64,000 bases of DNA from Methanosarcina mazei S-6 (GTDB taxonomy: Archaea > Halobacteriota > Methanosarcinia > Methanosarcinales > Methanosarcinaceae), in NCBI RefSeq assembly GCF_000970205.1, contig NZ_CP009512.1, positions 248,001-312,000 of the forward strand, read 5' to 3'. The notes below the pieces were generated by a model. It did not search any database. It was not told the origin of the DNA and was given only the letters and a program-made list of their open reading frames with translations. Both the position numbers and the translations under genes were made by a program. This document shows positions 25,084 through 33,699 of the stretch, in pieces. How positions within the stretch are numbered: position 1 is the first letter of the stretch; each line of letters begins with the position of its first letter.

Positions 25084-26307
25084 TTACATTCCAAGAGCTG
25101 TCTGTGCAATCGTGTTTTCTATTTCTTCCTTAAGCTCTTCCGGGATTCCCCTTATACCCACGTCCAGGAAGCCTCTTATGATCATTCCGACTGCTTCATC
25201 CTCGGTAAGCCCTCTTGCCATCAGGTATTCCACCTGGTCTTTAGCAATTTTTCCAACGGCTGCCTCATGAGTAAGCTCTATGTCGTCCACATTTGCCTCC
25301 AGTATAGGGATTGCAAGCTGGCTGCCTTTATCGGTAAGGACAAGACCTTTACATTCGAGGTGACCTTTTGCACCCTTTGCGTTTCCTATCATTTCTCCAC
25401 GTGCAATCAGTCTTCCGCCTATGGTAATTGTTCTTGAAATCAGCTCTGCTCTTGTACCCGGGGCATTAAAAATAGCTTTGCTCCCAAGGTCAAGCTCGGA
25501 ACCCGGGTGCGCAATTGCTATGGTATTGAGCCTGGTTACCGCCCCCTCTCCTTCGAGCCTGACAGTCGGGTACGTCTGTACAGAGCGCACGGGCTTTAAG
25601 CAAATATAATTACTGACATAAGTCCCGCCTTCTTCAACACTCACAACCGTTCTCGGGCGGACTCCTATCTGTTCTGCCCAGTTGTGGATCATTGTAAAAT
25701 TCAGGGTGCCGCCTTTCTTTATGTACATCTCGGAAATCCCAAGGTGCAGACCTTCTTCAACTCCTTTTTTAGTTGTACACCCCGTTATTATGTCAAGAGT
25801 CGCCCCTTCCTCAACAATTATGATGTTATGTACTGTCTGGGCTGCCTTTTTGCTTCCCAGCATAAGGCATGTCTGGACAGGCATGGAGGTTTTCTTTCCC
25901 GCAGGCACTCTGATAAAATAACCGTCAGCGTCTTCCAGATAGGTTTTTGCGGTGTATTTGTCGGCATCCACCTGAACAAGTTTCCAGGAGTAATCTTTAA
26001 GCCATTCGTATTTTTCCATAGCCTTGTGGGTTGACATCAGCTCCACGTTTTTATCTTTAAGGGTTGAGTGAGAAACCGCATTATCCAGTACCAGAAAACT
26101 TCCTGACCTGCCTTCTTCGCTCGGGATCACCCCTACCTGGAGCAGTGTCTTTTTGCTTTCTTCATCAAGAGACTGGAGGTCTTCAATTGGTTTGCTGACC
26201 TTAGAACCTTCTTCGTATTTTTCCAGTTCAAAGTCCTCTCCGAAAGCCGCTTTCTTCTCAGCTGCGCTCTCGGCTCTTTTTTTAAGGCTCACCTGTTCAG
26301 TCTGCAT
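25084..26307 (-). CDS. sufB: SufB/SufD-family Fe-S assembly scaffold
   Basis: 407 residues from ATG 26307, with AGGAGTG eight bases upstream; a GTG at 26316 is too close to that site. SufB/D proteins form the beta-helix scaffold on which SufBC assembles Fe-S clusters. The family core is visible in GATLDIITGCTTKKGVEEGLHLGISEMYIKKGGTLNFTMIHNW, RPRTVVSVEEGG, PGTRAELISRTITIGG and the C-terminal HEAAVGKIAKDQVEYLMARGLTEDEAVGMIIRGFL. It overlaps sufC by 19 bp, as in the minimal archaeal SufBC operon. Cys residues at GCTTK and ECKGL are candidate ligands. Confidence 0.92.
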   Translation of the reverse strand: MQTEQVSLKKRAESAAEKKAAFGEDFELEKYEEGSKVSKPIEDLQSLDEESKKTLLQVGVIPSEEGRSGSFLVLDNAVSHSTLKDKNVELMSTHKAMEKYEWLKDYSWKLVQVDADKYTAKTYLEDADGYFIRVPAGKKTSMPVQTCLMLGSKKAAQTVHNIIIVEEGATLDIITGCTTKKGVEEGLHLGISEMYIKKGGTLNFTMIHNWAEQIGVRPRTVVSVEEGGTYVSNYICLKPVRSVQTYPTVRLEGEGAVTRLNTIAIAHPGSELDLGSKAIFNAPGTRAELISRTITIGGRLIARGEMIGNAKGAKGHLECKGLVLTDKGSQLAIPILEANVDDIELTHEAAVGKIAKDQVEYLMARGLTEDEAVGMIIRGFLDVGIRGIPEELKEEIENTIAQTALGM

Positions 26308-27032
26308 GTTATACACTCCTGGTACCCTTTGTTTTTAATCTCTTCAAGCATTTTCATAGGATTCCCCGAACACATAACCGTGCCGTTGCAGAGGATATAT
26401 CCCCGGTCTGCCTGCACATAGTCCAGAACCTGGCCTGTGTGTGTAATAATAAGAGCCGATTTACCTTTCGTGCATCTCTCTCCTGGGCATTCCAACCCTT
26501 CGGCAAGCAGTTCTTTTATTGTCATCCCTACCTGCTCGATACTCACGAGATCCACTCCGGATTCGGGCTCGTCCAGAAGATAGAGCGTCGGGTTCTGGGC
26601 TGCAAGCTGGAGAAGTTCGGAGCGTTTAATCTCCCCTCCTGAAAAACCAACGTTCACATCCCTGTCGAGAAAACGCTTCATATCAAGGTTTTCTGCAAGT
26701 GCTTCAGGGTCTTTCTTTCCTTTTGATGTTACTTTTACAAGGTCCCCGAGTTTAATCCCTGTCATATCGGGCGGACGCTGCATCATAATACCAAGCCCGC
26801 GGCGGGCTCTTTCATCCACTGGAAGGTGAGTAATGTCCTCTCCATTGAACAGTATCCTGCCTTTCAAAACCTTGTACTCGCTGAAACCCATAATCGTCCT
26901 CATGAGGGCAGACTTCCCGGCTCCGTTTGGTCCGAAAAGTACATTTGTGTACCCTTTCTCAACCTCGAGGTTCACATCATGGAGTAAGATTTTTCCGTTG
27001 ACCTCTACAGTCAGGTCTTCTATTTTTAGCAT
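26289..27032 (-). CDS. sufC: SufC ABC-type ATPase
   Basis: 247 residues: Walker A GPNGAGKS (residues ~34-41), Q-loop region MMQRPPDMTG, signature GFSGGEIKRSELLQLAAQ, Walker B TLYLLDEPESGVD, and switch His in IITHTG. SufC drives conformational change of the SufB scaffold during Fe-S assembly. A C-terminal tail (GYQECITCRLNR) adds two cysteines. An extra CPGERCTKGK loop lies before the switch His, as is usual in methanogen SufC. It is the first gene of the operon, with start ATG 27032 and its stop inside the start of sufB. Confidence 0.95.
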   Translation of the reverse strand: MLKIEDLTVEVNGKILLHDVNLEVEKGYTNVLFGPNGAGKSALMRTIMGFSEYKVLKGRILFNGEDITHLPVDERARRGLGIMMQRPPDMTGIKLGDLVKVTSKGKKDPEALAENLDMKRFLDRDVNVGFSGGEIKRSELLQLAAQNPTLYLLDEPESGVDLVSIEQVGMTIKELLAEGLECPGERCTKGKSALIITHTGQVLDYVQADRGYILCNGTVMCSGNPMKMLEEIKNKGYQECITCRLNR

Positions 27033-27543
27033 GGTATTTTCTCCCTTTATCTCTTTCCGGATACGGTTTCCCCGATTTTCTTCGTATCCTGAGAAATAGC
27101 CGTTTAGAGTGAGTCCACTTAGTTCTATCTGGCAGAATAAGGACCAAGATCAGGCTGGCCTGACAGCTCTGTCTCATCTCCGGTTCTCTGCACAAAATCC
27201 TTTATCCCTTTTGGAGGGCATTATATTTCTAATTATATGTTCTCTGAGTGCTTCCGAACATTCTTTTGAAAATAAAATAACAAGTTTGTATTGAATCCTG
27301 AATTAAAACACTTAATTAAAACACTTAATTAAAACACTTAATTAAAACCCTGAATTGAAATTCTTCCAGATCCAGCAACCTGAATCAGGCCGATTTTGAG
27401 GTTATTAAAAGATAATCTTCAACCGCCTGAAATATAGAAATTCCTGTGTAAGCTGTCTGATAGTATAAGATGTACGATAGGTCTTCACTTTTTCTAGAAA
27501 AATAGTATTCATCAAATTATTATCTTGTTAACTTCAGTCTCAC
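27033..27543. other. intergenic region upstream of sufC with minisatellite
   Basis: About 510 bp with no gene. It contains the 13-bp tandem repeat at 27301-27352. The sufC promoter is probably in 27200-27260, where a minus-strand TATA-like ATATAAT occurs near 27222-27236. Confidence 0.45.
27301..27352. repeat. 13-bp tandem repeat, 4 units
   Basis: AATTAAAACACTT at 27301, 27314 and 27327, then a variant AATTAAAACCCTG at 27340. The three first units are identical. Confidence 0.9.
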
Positions 27544-28212
27544 TTAATATGTTGTTAACTCCAGTTTCAGGCCAGCTTGAGTTTCCATAAATTTCGTGCG
27601 GAAAAGCTCTTTTATTTTTTCCTTATGGGTTGTGCAGTGTCCGGCTGCTATCAGTTCCATTCCTTCGAGCCTCTCAAATCTGTCATCGTCGTGCAAGCCG
27701 CCAATAATTCCTTTAACTTCTCCGTGACAAAGAGCAGCGTCCAGAATTGCGGCAATGCCTGGGTGAGCACAGCCCGTAAGGACGTAGGATCCTTTCTCCG
27801 TACACAGAACCAGGGACTGTTCCTTTATTTTTTCTCCCAGTTCCCCTGTACTCCAGATGCCATCAGATATCTCAATAGACTCCTTCACCTCTATCAGCTC
27901 AGCTCTCTTCCGGATTTCCCTTTTGAGGTTCTCTGAAAAAGATGCAGGAACATAAACTGTAATGCCGGAGTTTGCGTTAAGGATTTCTGGCAGACCGCCT
28001 ATATGGTCCCAATGCTGATGGGAAAGAACCAGTTTATTTACACAGGCAGGGTCAATGCCTATTTTCTCCATATTCTTTAGAAGAAGAGTCCCATCCCAGC
28101 CTGTGTCGAAAAGAAGGGTTTCAGTGCCTGTTTCAATTAGAGCTGAAAACCCCCAGCTTCCTGTTAAACCGGGACATGCTTCATTATCGTACAACACTGT
28201 CAGCCTGAGCAT
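27544..28212 (-). CDS. metallo-beta-lactamase-fold hydrolase (RFA-P-synthase-like)
   Basis: 222 residues with the MBL zinc motif SHQHWDHIGG (HxHxDH, residues ~64-72), LFDTGWDGTLLLKNM, VLTGCAHPGI (third zinc His), GIIGGLHDDDRF, and AAGHCTTHKEK. This subgroup resembles archaeal proteins annotated as 7,8-dihydropterin-6-methyl-4-(beta-D-ribofuranosyl)-aminobenzene-5'-phosphate synthase. That would place it in methanopterin synthesis, but substrate assignment within the subgroup is not firm. The gene starts LRLTVLYDNEA and lies upstream of no obvious operon partner; an 11-bp repeat array separates it from nrpR. Confidence 0.82.
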   Translation of the reverse strand: MLRLTVLYDNEACPGLTGSWGFSALIETGTETLLFDTGWDGTLLLKNMEKIGIDPACVNKLVLSHQHWDHIGGLPEILNANSGITVYVPASFSENLKREIRKRAELIEVKESIEISDGIWSTGELGEKIKEQSLVLCTEKGSYVLTGCAHPGIAAILDAALCHGEVKGIIGGLHDDDRFERLEGMELIAAGHCTTHKEKIKELFRTKFMETQAGLKLELTTY

Positions 28213-28261
28213 TTTCCTGCCTCACGTTTCCATCTTAGTTTTTGCCTGTATTTCAAAATTT

Positions 28262-28338
28262 GATTTATATTAAATTTATATTAGATTTATATTAAATTTG
28301 TATTAGATTTATATTTGATTTATATTAAATTTATATCT
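28262..28338. repeat. 11-bp tandem repeat, 7 units, touching the nrpR stop
   Basis: Seven 11-bp units alternating GATTTATATTA and AATTTATATTA with single changes. The nrpR stop codon (28331-28333) lies inside the last unit. Confidence 0.88.
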
Positions 28339-29302
28339 CTTTCATTGTCTGATAATCCAGCATGGTAGAAATTGGGTTTGTCTCTATTTCAATTCCTGTT
28401 TCCTCAAGTGCGCAGATCCCATTAATTCCTCCCACTACCGCAGCCCCGAACTTTCCGGTTTCAACCGGAGCTCCAAGTAAATACTCATCAATTTCTCCCA
28501 GAGTGATACAGCCTGCAAGACCCACTTTTTCTGCTTTTTTCAAAATTTTTCCTGTCATCTCGTAAGCAGAGGAATTTATCTGACGCATATTGGCAAGTAT
28601 TTTTCCTTCCCCTTTCTCAAGTACTTCAAGAACTGAAGTAGGAGTCCTATTCATAAAAATCTTTATTGGGTCTATAGAGGTCCCGCTGTAAGAAATAAGG
28701 TCAAGGAAACGTGCAGGTTTTTTGTTTTCTATCTGGAGTATCCCTCCGTAAGCAGGTTCTACGGGAATTCCTGCTTTCAGAAGAAGCCCGTCAAAAGTGA
28801 CGCTGCACACGGTAGCTATTCCTATTTTCCCCGGAGGCAAAGACATTTCCAGCGAATCCTCTTCGAAAATTCTTACTCTCGGGCTTATCATATAGCCTGC
28901 GTGAGCAGTATACGAAATTAACTCGATAACAGTTTCGAAATCATCTTTGTCAAAATAAGAGATATTTACCACAACATCCCCTTTGTCAGTTTCAGGGTTA
29001 TAGGTGGTTCTGAATGCCATTTCTTCTATCCTGGATATTACAAAACCGAAACGGTCCCCAATGAGGGCGTCATTCATTTCGTTTTCCCCAAGATCAGTAA
29101 GTGTACGCCCGGCGTATCCGTGCTTGCGTGTAAACCCTCTCTCATCCAGGATCCTGAGGTGGTAACGGACAGCCCGCTCTCCTATATCATAGCCCCGGTT
29201 GTTCAGTTCATCAGCTATAGCCCGGGCACCTATGGGCTTGTCACTTTCATGAATCACCCTCATGATTTCAATGAGTTTTCTTTCTATTTGCGGATCCATC
29301 AT
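28331..29302 (-). CDS. nrpR: NrpR-type global nitrogen regulator (HTH form, NrpRI)
   Basis: 323 residues. An N-terminal winged HTH (LIEIMRVIHESDKPIGARAIADELNNRGYDIGERAVRYHLRILDERGFTRKHGYAGRTLTDLGE, residues ~10-72) is followed by one NrpR effector domain (GFVISRIEEMAF through GGINGICALEETGIEIETNPISTMLDY). NrpR represses nitrogen-fixation and glutamine-synthetase genes and is released by 2-oxoglutarate. Methanosarcina splits the function into NrpRI (with HTH) and NrpRII (without). Having an HTH and a single effector domain, this is NrpRI. A palindrome TCCGTAACGTTTACGGA lies 31-47 bp upstream of the start. Confidence 0.92.
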   Translation of the reverse strand: MMDPQIERKLIEIMRVIHESDKPIGARAIADELNNRGYDIGERAVRYHLRILDERGFTRKHGYAGRTLTDLGENEMNDALIGDRFGFVISRIEEMAFRTTYNPETDKGDVVVNISYFDKDDFETVIELISYTAHAGYMISPRVRIFEEDSLEMSLPPGKIGIATVCSVTFDGLLLKAGIPVEPAYGGILQIENKKPARFLDLISYSGTSIDPIKIFMNRTPTSVLEVLEKGEGKILANMRQINSSAYEMTGKILKKAEKVGLAGCITLGEIDEYLLGAPVETGKFGAAVVGGINGICALEETGIEIETNPISTMLDYQTMKEI

Positions 29303-29332
29303 GTCTATAACACCGTTATATCCTGTATAAAT

Positions 29333-29349
29333 TCCGTAACGTTTACGGA
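29333..29349. promoter_or_regulatory. 17-bp palindrome upstream of nrpR
   Basis: TCCGTAA at 29333-29339 and TTACGGA at 29343-29349 are exact inverted repeats with a 3-bp CGT spacer. The spacing from the nrpR start (31-47 bp) suits an operator overlapping or following the promoter. It does not match the GGTA-N6-TACC operator recalled for Methanosarcina NrpR, so the binding protein is open. Confidence 0.6.
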
Positions 29350-29832
29350 TAATAATGATAAAACCACAGAAGCCACATAATAAACCTTTTATGGGTGACT
29401 CTGATCGACAAATTCCAGGTGGTTTCAGTGGGGTTTCAGTATAATAGTTCCCGGATCACTTAATAGGTATTTTTTCAGTAAGCTCCGGATTAATATAATA
29501 ATTTATGAATCTCATTGCCTATTATCCAGTTACTCAAACCGGATTCTTTTTTGCTTTTAAATGCTTAATTATAGTAAATCTTTTCGTACTTAATATATGT
29601 TTGTCTTATTCAACTTCGTAATAAATGTGCTAGAAACCACGGAAAAGAGATTTCCTGACAACAAAAAGTTCTTTAACAAACTCTTTATTAATTTTCCTTT
29701 TATTTTATCTCTGTCATTTGAACTGATAACCTTATTAAGTGCTATTTTTAAAAAGTATTTAAAAGTGGATATATCAACCGTAAATTTTCATTCGGGATTA
29801 TGTACAGGAATTATATACTTGAATTATGTGGG

Positions 29833-29932
29833 GGAATTATGTGCAATGATTATGTAGGGAATCATGTGAGGAATTATGTGGAGGAATTATGTGCAATGAT
29901 TATGTAGGGAATCATGTGAGGAATTATGTGGA
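29833..29932. repeat. 50-bp tandem repeat, 2 copies plus partial third
   Basis: The 50-bp unit beginning GGAATTATGTGCAATGATTA occurs at 29833 and 29883 with no differences that I can see apart from the last bases. A diverged partial third copy continues to about 29975. The unit itself is built from GGAATTATGTG-like 13-bp sub-units. Confidence 0.88.
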
Positions 29933-30080
29933 GAAATTATATGCAATGATTATGTGGAGGAATTATGTGCAGGGATTGTACCAGAATAATCTACAGTGGT
30001 TCTCTGCAGGAACTATCTATAATCAGGTACGGTAATGAAATCTCAACATCTATCAGCAGTATATCAGATTATGTTCATAG

Positions 30081-30614
30081 TTATATGAGTTTTACAACCC
30101 CTGGTTCCGGAGAATAAAGCTCTCCTGTTTCCAGAAGTTTTTTCAGGATTATCTCAAACCTTTCCTTACTTATCCCTTTTTCCAGAGCTTCCTCACGAAA
30201 CTCTTCTATCTTCATCTTCCCACATGAAGATTTAAGGATCTCACTCATGATTGACTTCTGGTCTCTTTTAACTGATATATTTCCGGGAGCAGCTCCTGAT
30301 GCCAGAGGTTGTGCCTTTTTCTGTACAGCTTCGTTTTCAAAACCTGAGCTGCCAGAATCTTCTGAAAAGGTTTTCAGGGAAAAAGTTTCTTTTCCTTTTC
30401 CGGAAATCTCAGCTTGCAGACGAGTCCTGAAGTCCACAGCTTCAGGTAATTCCTCAAAAGAACCGAACACTCTAAGTTTTCGAGCATGCAGGAGTGCTCC
30501 GCATTTCTGGCATCTCAGAGTCTTTTTTCCGGTTTCGCTTATCTGAGCATGCTGCCTGCATTTAGGGCAGACAACCACAACATAATGACTTCCTGTCCTT
30601 TCCCCAAACTCCAT
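30081..30614 (-). CDS. zinc-ribbon and winged-helix protein (DUF5817-like)
   Basis: 177 residues. The N-terminal zinc ribbon has CPKCRQHAQI...LRCQKCGALLHARKLRVFGSFEELPEA (CX2C...CX2C, residues ~16-38). The middle (~70-115) is low complexity and probably disordered. The C-terminal ~60 residues (SIMSEILKSSCGKMKIEEFREEALEKGISKERFEIILKKLLETGELYSPEPGVVKLI) look like the winged helix used to read DNA by MCM- and replication-associated archaeal proteins. This layout is familiar in Euryarchaeota, but the function is unproven. It begins 2 bp after the cis-prenyltransferase-like gene, so the two are co-translated. Confidence 0.78.
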   Translation of the reverse strand: MEFGERTGSHYVVVVCPKCRQHAQISETGKKTLRCQKCGALLHARKLRVFGSFEELPEAVDFRTRLQAEISGKGKETFSLKTFSEDSGSSGFENEAVQKKAQPLASGAAPGNISVKRDQKSIMSEILKSSCGKMKIEEFREEALEKGISKERFEIILKKLLETGELYSPEPGVVKLI

Positions 30615-30616
30615 CT

Positions 30617-31291
30617 TTATTTCCCGTACCTTCTCTGTCTTTTCTGAAAGTCCCTGATTACTCTCAGGAGATCTATTTTCCTTACATCTTTCCAGTTAAC
30701 ATCCGTAAAATACAGTTCCGAATATACGGACTGCCAGACAAGGAAATCCGAAAGCTTCTGCCCTCCTGAACGGATCATTATATCCGGCTCATGCTTAACA
30801 AGGAGGTGTGATTCAAGCATTTTTTCGTCAACTTCTTCAGGCCTGATGCGCCCTGCCTTAACTTCGTCAAGTATAGAAATTACAGCCCTGGTGATTTCCC
30901 CTCTCCCTCCAAAACCAAGGGACAGATATACAAAAAAATCCTTGCCCTGCCGGCTGCAATTTACTTCCCCCTCAAGACCGCATATTTCGTACCCTGTTCC
31001 GGAAGGAAGGCCCATAAAACTTTCTTCCAGCTGTTCACCAAGAGTTGAGGCAAGCTCGGCTTTCATAGTCTGGTCAGCCTTCAGGATGTCCACATAAATG
31101 CTTACGAGTTCCACCTTAAACTTTCTGAATGTAAGAAGCGCGGTCAGGAGTTTTTCAATCCCTTTATATTCGAGGAGGTCGGCCTCTTTGAGAATAAGAG
31201 CCACATGTGCAGGGATCTTTGTAGCTGACCTTGTGATTTGCCAGGACAGATACCTCTCATAAAGTGGCTGACCAAAGGAAAGCAGGTCCAT
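30617..31291 (-). CDS. non-catalytic cis-prenyltransferase subunit (NgBR/Nus1-like)
   Basis: 224 residues with the UPP-synthase fold, but the active-site motif is gone: the usual H-V-A-x-I-M-D-G-N-R-R-W reads HVALILKEADLLE (catalytic Asp replaced by Lys35). The C-terminal dimer region is well kept: DIMIRSGGQKLSDFLVWQSVYSELYFTDVNWKDV. The very C-terminus is RRYGK, matching the RxG motif that eukaryotic NgBR/Nus1 supplies to its partner. Heteromeric cis-prenyltransferases making glycosyl-carrier polyprenols have been described in Methanosarcina. This gene fits the accessory subunit; the catalytic partner must be elsewhere. Confidence 0.85.
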   Translation of the reverse strand: MDLLSFGQPLYERYLSWQITRSATKIPAHVALILKEADLLEYKGIEKLLTALLTFRKFKVELVSIYVDILKADQTMKAELASTLGEQLEESFMGLPSGTGYEICGLEGEVNCSRQGKDFFVYLSLGFGGRGEITRAVISILDEVKAGRIRPEEVDEKMLESHLLVKHEPDIMIRSGGQKLSDFLVWQSVYSELYFTDVNWKDVRKIDLLRVIRDFQKRQRRYGK

Positions 31292-31395
31292 TGAGTATTC
31301 CTTCCGAATAAAGCCTTAAATTCGGTGTTTTTTTAATTCTTATTTCACCCGGCAGTTTTTTCCGACATGAGCTTTTCCGGTCTTTTCTACGCGGC

Positions 31396-32580
31396 TTACT
31401 TTGCAGTAGATACAATTTTTATTACATCTCCATTTTTCAGTTCATGTTTTTCCCCGAGCCTCAGCCTTGTCCTTGCATCCACTGCGTACAGGAAACGGTC
31501 TCCTATTTCTGTATGGATCTGGTATGCGAGATCGTGGCAGGTAGATCCCTTTTTCATGAGATAAGCATCCGGAAGCATATTTCCAAGTTTGTCAGACCAT
31601 TTCCCTTCATCTTCTACCGGATATACTACAATCAGGTCCAGAAGTTCAAAGACAGTCCTGTTAATGCACTCCTGAATGCCTGTAGTGCCGAACCGCTCAA
31701 GTACCTTATGGATGGCTTCAAGCCCTTTTTTCTGGGCTTTTGTAATCTCTTCCGTAAGCAGCTCGAAATCTCTATCTCCGGGGGTGTATTTTATTACCCC
31801 TGCCTTTGCAGCTGACCTTAAAACCAGTTCAGCTGCTGCACTTGTAGATACTACTATCCTGTCAAGTTCTCTGAGTTTTTCCAGGTTCTCTCTCGGGGCA
31901 ATATCAGTCTTGTTTGCTGCGATAAGCATGGGCTTGCTTATCTCCCTCATGGTATCGCAGAGGCGTATCATGTCTTCTTCAGTCCACTTAATATGATCTA
32001 TCCTTGAAAGCCCTGTTTCAATCAAGGCGGCGTTTACATGAGATTCCTTTATCCCTGCTCCGGCAAGCTGTTCTGAAATTACCACTTCAAGCTTGAGCCC
32101 TTCAGCCTGGATTTTTCTGGAAAGCTTGACCCAGTTCCTCTCAAGAATCCCGTAAAGCCACATCGTAATTTCCCTGTTCAGGAAAGCCACGTCGTCAAGG
32201 GGGTTGTGGTCTCCGATATCCACAGGGTTGCCTTCAGCGTCCGTCCCGCCTGAGGCATCTACCACGTGAATTATTGCCTGAGCCTGCCTGAGTTCGTCCA
32301 GGAATGTGTTTCCAAGCCCTCTGCCTTTACATGCGTCAGGCACAAGCCCTGCAACATCTATAATGTCAATAGGAACAAGCCTGACCCCGTCCACGCACTT
32401 CCCGCATGTTTTTCCTTTCTCTTTGCACGGGCATTCCGCCCGGACATATGTGACGCCGTGGTTGGCATTTATGGTTGTGAAAGGATAGTTTGCAATCTCA
32501 ACATCTGCAAGGGTAGCCGCTTTAAAAAAGGTGGATTTGCCCGCATTGGGCTTTCCTGCAAGGCCTATGGTCATCGACAT
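31396..32580 (-). CDS. OBG/YchF-related GTPase with TGS domain
   Basis: 394 residues: P-loop [37 protein letters not shown], an inserted cysteine loop [19 protein letters not shown] (four cysteines, possibly zinc), switch/G3 [27 protein letters not shown], and G4 AANKTD. The C-terminal TGS domain is seen in [29 protein letters not shown] and ends [19 protein letters not shown]. This is the archaeal OBG-family GTPase thought to act on ribosomes or in stress signalling. It is likely monocistronic; the prenyltransferase-like gene follows 104 bp downstream. Confidence 0.93.
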   Translation of the reverse strand: MSMTIGLAGKPNAGKSTFFKAATLADVEIANYPFTTINANHGVTYVRAECPCKEKGKTCGKCVDGVRLVPIDIIDVAGLVPDACKGRGLGNTFLDELRQAQAIIHVVDASGGTDAEGNPVDIGDHNPLDDVAFLNREITMWLYGILERNWVKLSRKIQAEGLKLEVVISEQLAGAGIKESHVNAALIETGLSRIDHIKWTEEDMIRLCDTMREISKPMLIAANKTDIAPRENLEKLRELDRIVVSTSAAAELVLRSAAKAGVIKYTPGDRDFELLTEEITKAQKKGLEAIHKVLERFGTTGIQECINRTVFELLDLIVVYPVEDEGKWSDKLGNMLPDAYLMKKGSTCHDLAYQIHTEIGDRFLYAVDARTRLRLGEKHELKNGDVIKIVSTAK

Positions 32581-32751
32581 AAATTATAAAAAAGAACTTG
32601 TTGCATTTAATCTTTATTGATATTGAAGTCCCTTGAAAAAGGTTTTTCCTCTCTTTTTTCAGAGTTATCTTATTGAATTATTGCACGCCTGGCTTTTTTT
32701 CAACAATAAAGTTTATATTCTAGAATGTGCTTATCAGTGGTGCTCGCTTGC

Positions 32752-32823
32752 GTCCCGATAGGGTAGTGGATATCCTTGAGGCCTGCGGAGCCTTAGACCT
32801 GAGTTCAAGTCTCAGTCGGGACG
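32752..32823 (+). tRNA. tRNA-Arg (anticodon GCG)
   Basis: A full cloverleaf can be folded. Acceptor arms are GTCCCGA / TCGGGAC with discriminator G. The D arm is GGGTAGTGGATATCC and the anticodon arm GAGGC-CTGCGGA-GCCTT with GCG at loop positions 34-36. The T arm is CTGAG-TTCAAGT-CTCAG. CCA is not encoded and there is no intron. It reads CGC and CGU arginine codons. A TATA-like TTTATATT at 32711-32718, about 35 bp upstream, is a candidate promoter. The DNA downstream is T-rich. Confidence 0.95.
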
Positions 32824-33099
32824 TAAATTTTTATTTCTGGTTGTTTTTTGGTTACATTCCGCATTTCGTTATACCACTGCTTCTTCTGGATTTTTGCATC
32901 CCTGCTTTTTACTATTTTTTGTTCCAGATTTTTTGTACTTAATGTTTTGATTTAACTTTCTATGCTCCTTTTGTTTTTCTTTTAATTTCAGTTTTTATCC
33001 TTTATTTTTTGTTTCTTTCTCACCAATCTTTTAAAATCTATCAAAAAGGTAATCTATATAAATTAACTTATAAATAAAGGCTTAAGGATGGTGAGATCC

Positions 33100-33516
33100 A
33101 TGAAAGGGAAAATTCTGGTTTTACTTCTGGTATTTGTGTTTCTGTTTGCTTCCGGTTGTGCCGGAGAAGACTCAGAGGCCGCATCTGAGGAATCAGATTT
33201 AGAAGCCTCTGCAGAGCCGCAGGATGATGTACAGCAGGAAAATGTTAGTTCTGGGTCCGCAAAGGATCATGTTGTCCGCCTTGAATACTACAAAGTAATA
33301 AGACCTTCAGAACTGGATGTCCAGACAGGCGATACGGTCTCATGGTGGAGCGGAAAAAGGCAGGGAACCTATATTCTCGTCAGTGAAGAAGGACTCTTTG
33401 AGGATCAGGAACTTGCTTACAGTGTTCCCTATAGCTATACTTTTAACAAGCCCGGATCATATCTTTTCACTGTAAAAGATGTTCCGGAAATGAATGTTAC
33501 TATCAGGGTGAACTGA
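33100..33516 (+). CDS. lipoprotein with cupredoxin-like domain lacking copper ligands
   Basis: 138 residues from ATG 33100, preferred over ATG 33088 because GGTGAG lies five bases before it. The signal peptide MKGKILVLLLVFVFLFASGCAG carries a lipobox (Cys at ~22). It is followed by an acidic, probably extended linker of ~35 residues, then a beta-rich domain VVRLEYYKVIRPSELDVQTGDTVSWWSG...FNKPGSYLFTVKDVPEMNVTIRVN. The domain has the cupredoxin frame (GDTVxW, KPGxYxF), but the His and Cys/His ligands are absent, so copper binding is unlikely. It is an exported, membrane-anchored protein of unknown role, transcribed alone after the tRNA gene. Confidence 0.75.
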   Translation: MKGKILVLLLVFVFLFASGCAGEDSEAASEESDLEASAEPQDDVQQENVSSGSAKDHVVRLEYYKVIRPSELDVQTGDTVSWWSGKRQGTYILVSEEGLFEDQELAYSVPYSYTFNKPGSYLFTVKDVPEMNVTIRVN

Positions 33517-33699
33517 GAACCTCAGTTTCCCCTTTTTTTAAAAATTATTTTTTCAGCAGATATCTGCTTTCTCTATGATATATGAAAAAAAGAATACATA
33601 ACATAGTATAATAATTCTTTTTAGAAAAACAGTACTTTACTCTTGCAGGATCATTGCCCTTTAAAGTTTATTTTCTAAAATTAATAAGGGGAAGTTCTT

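Larger units (their letters stand above)
29303..30080. other. 778-bp intergenic region with nrpR control DNA and a 50-bp repeat
   Basis: The left 100 bp contain the nrpR upstream palindrome (29333-29349). The middle is AT-rich. The right part has the 50-bp tandem repeat. A plus-strand frame at 29597-29857 (86 codons) has no ribosome binding site and runs into the repeat; I do not call it a gene. Confidence 0.5.

Noticed and set aside
29597-29857. 86-codon plus-strand frame
   Set aside because: No ribosome binding site; very AT-rich and ends inside a tandem repeat.
28262-29975. CRISPR array
   Set aside because: The repeats here are direct tandem arrays without unique spacers; no cas genes occur in the window.
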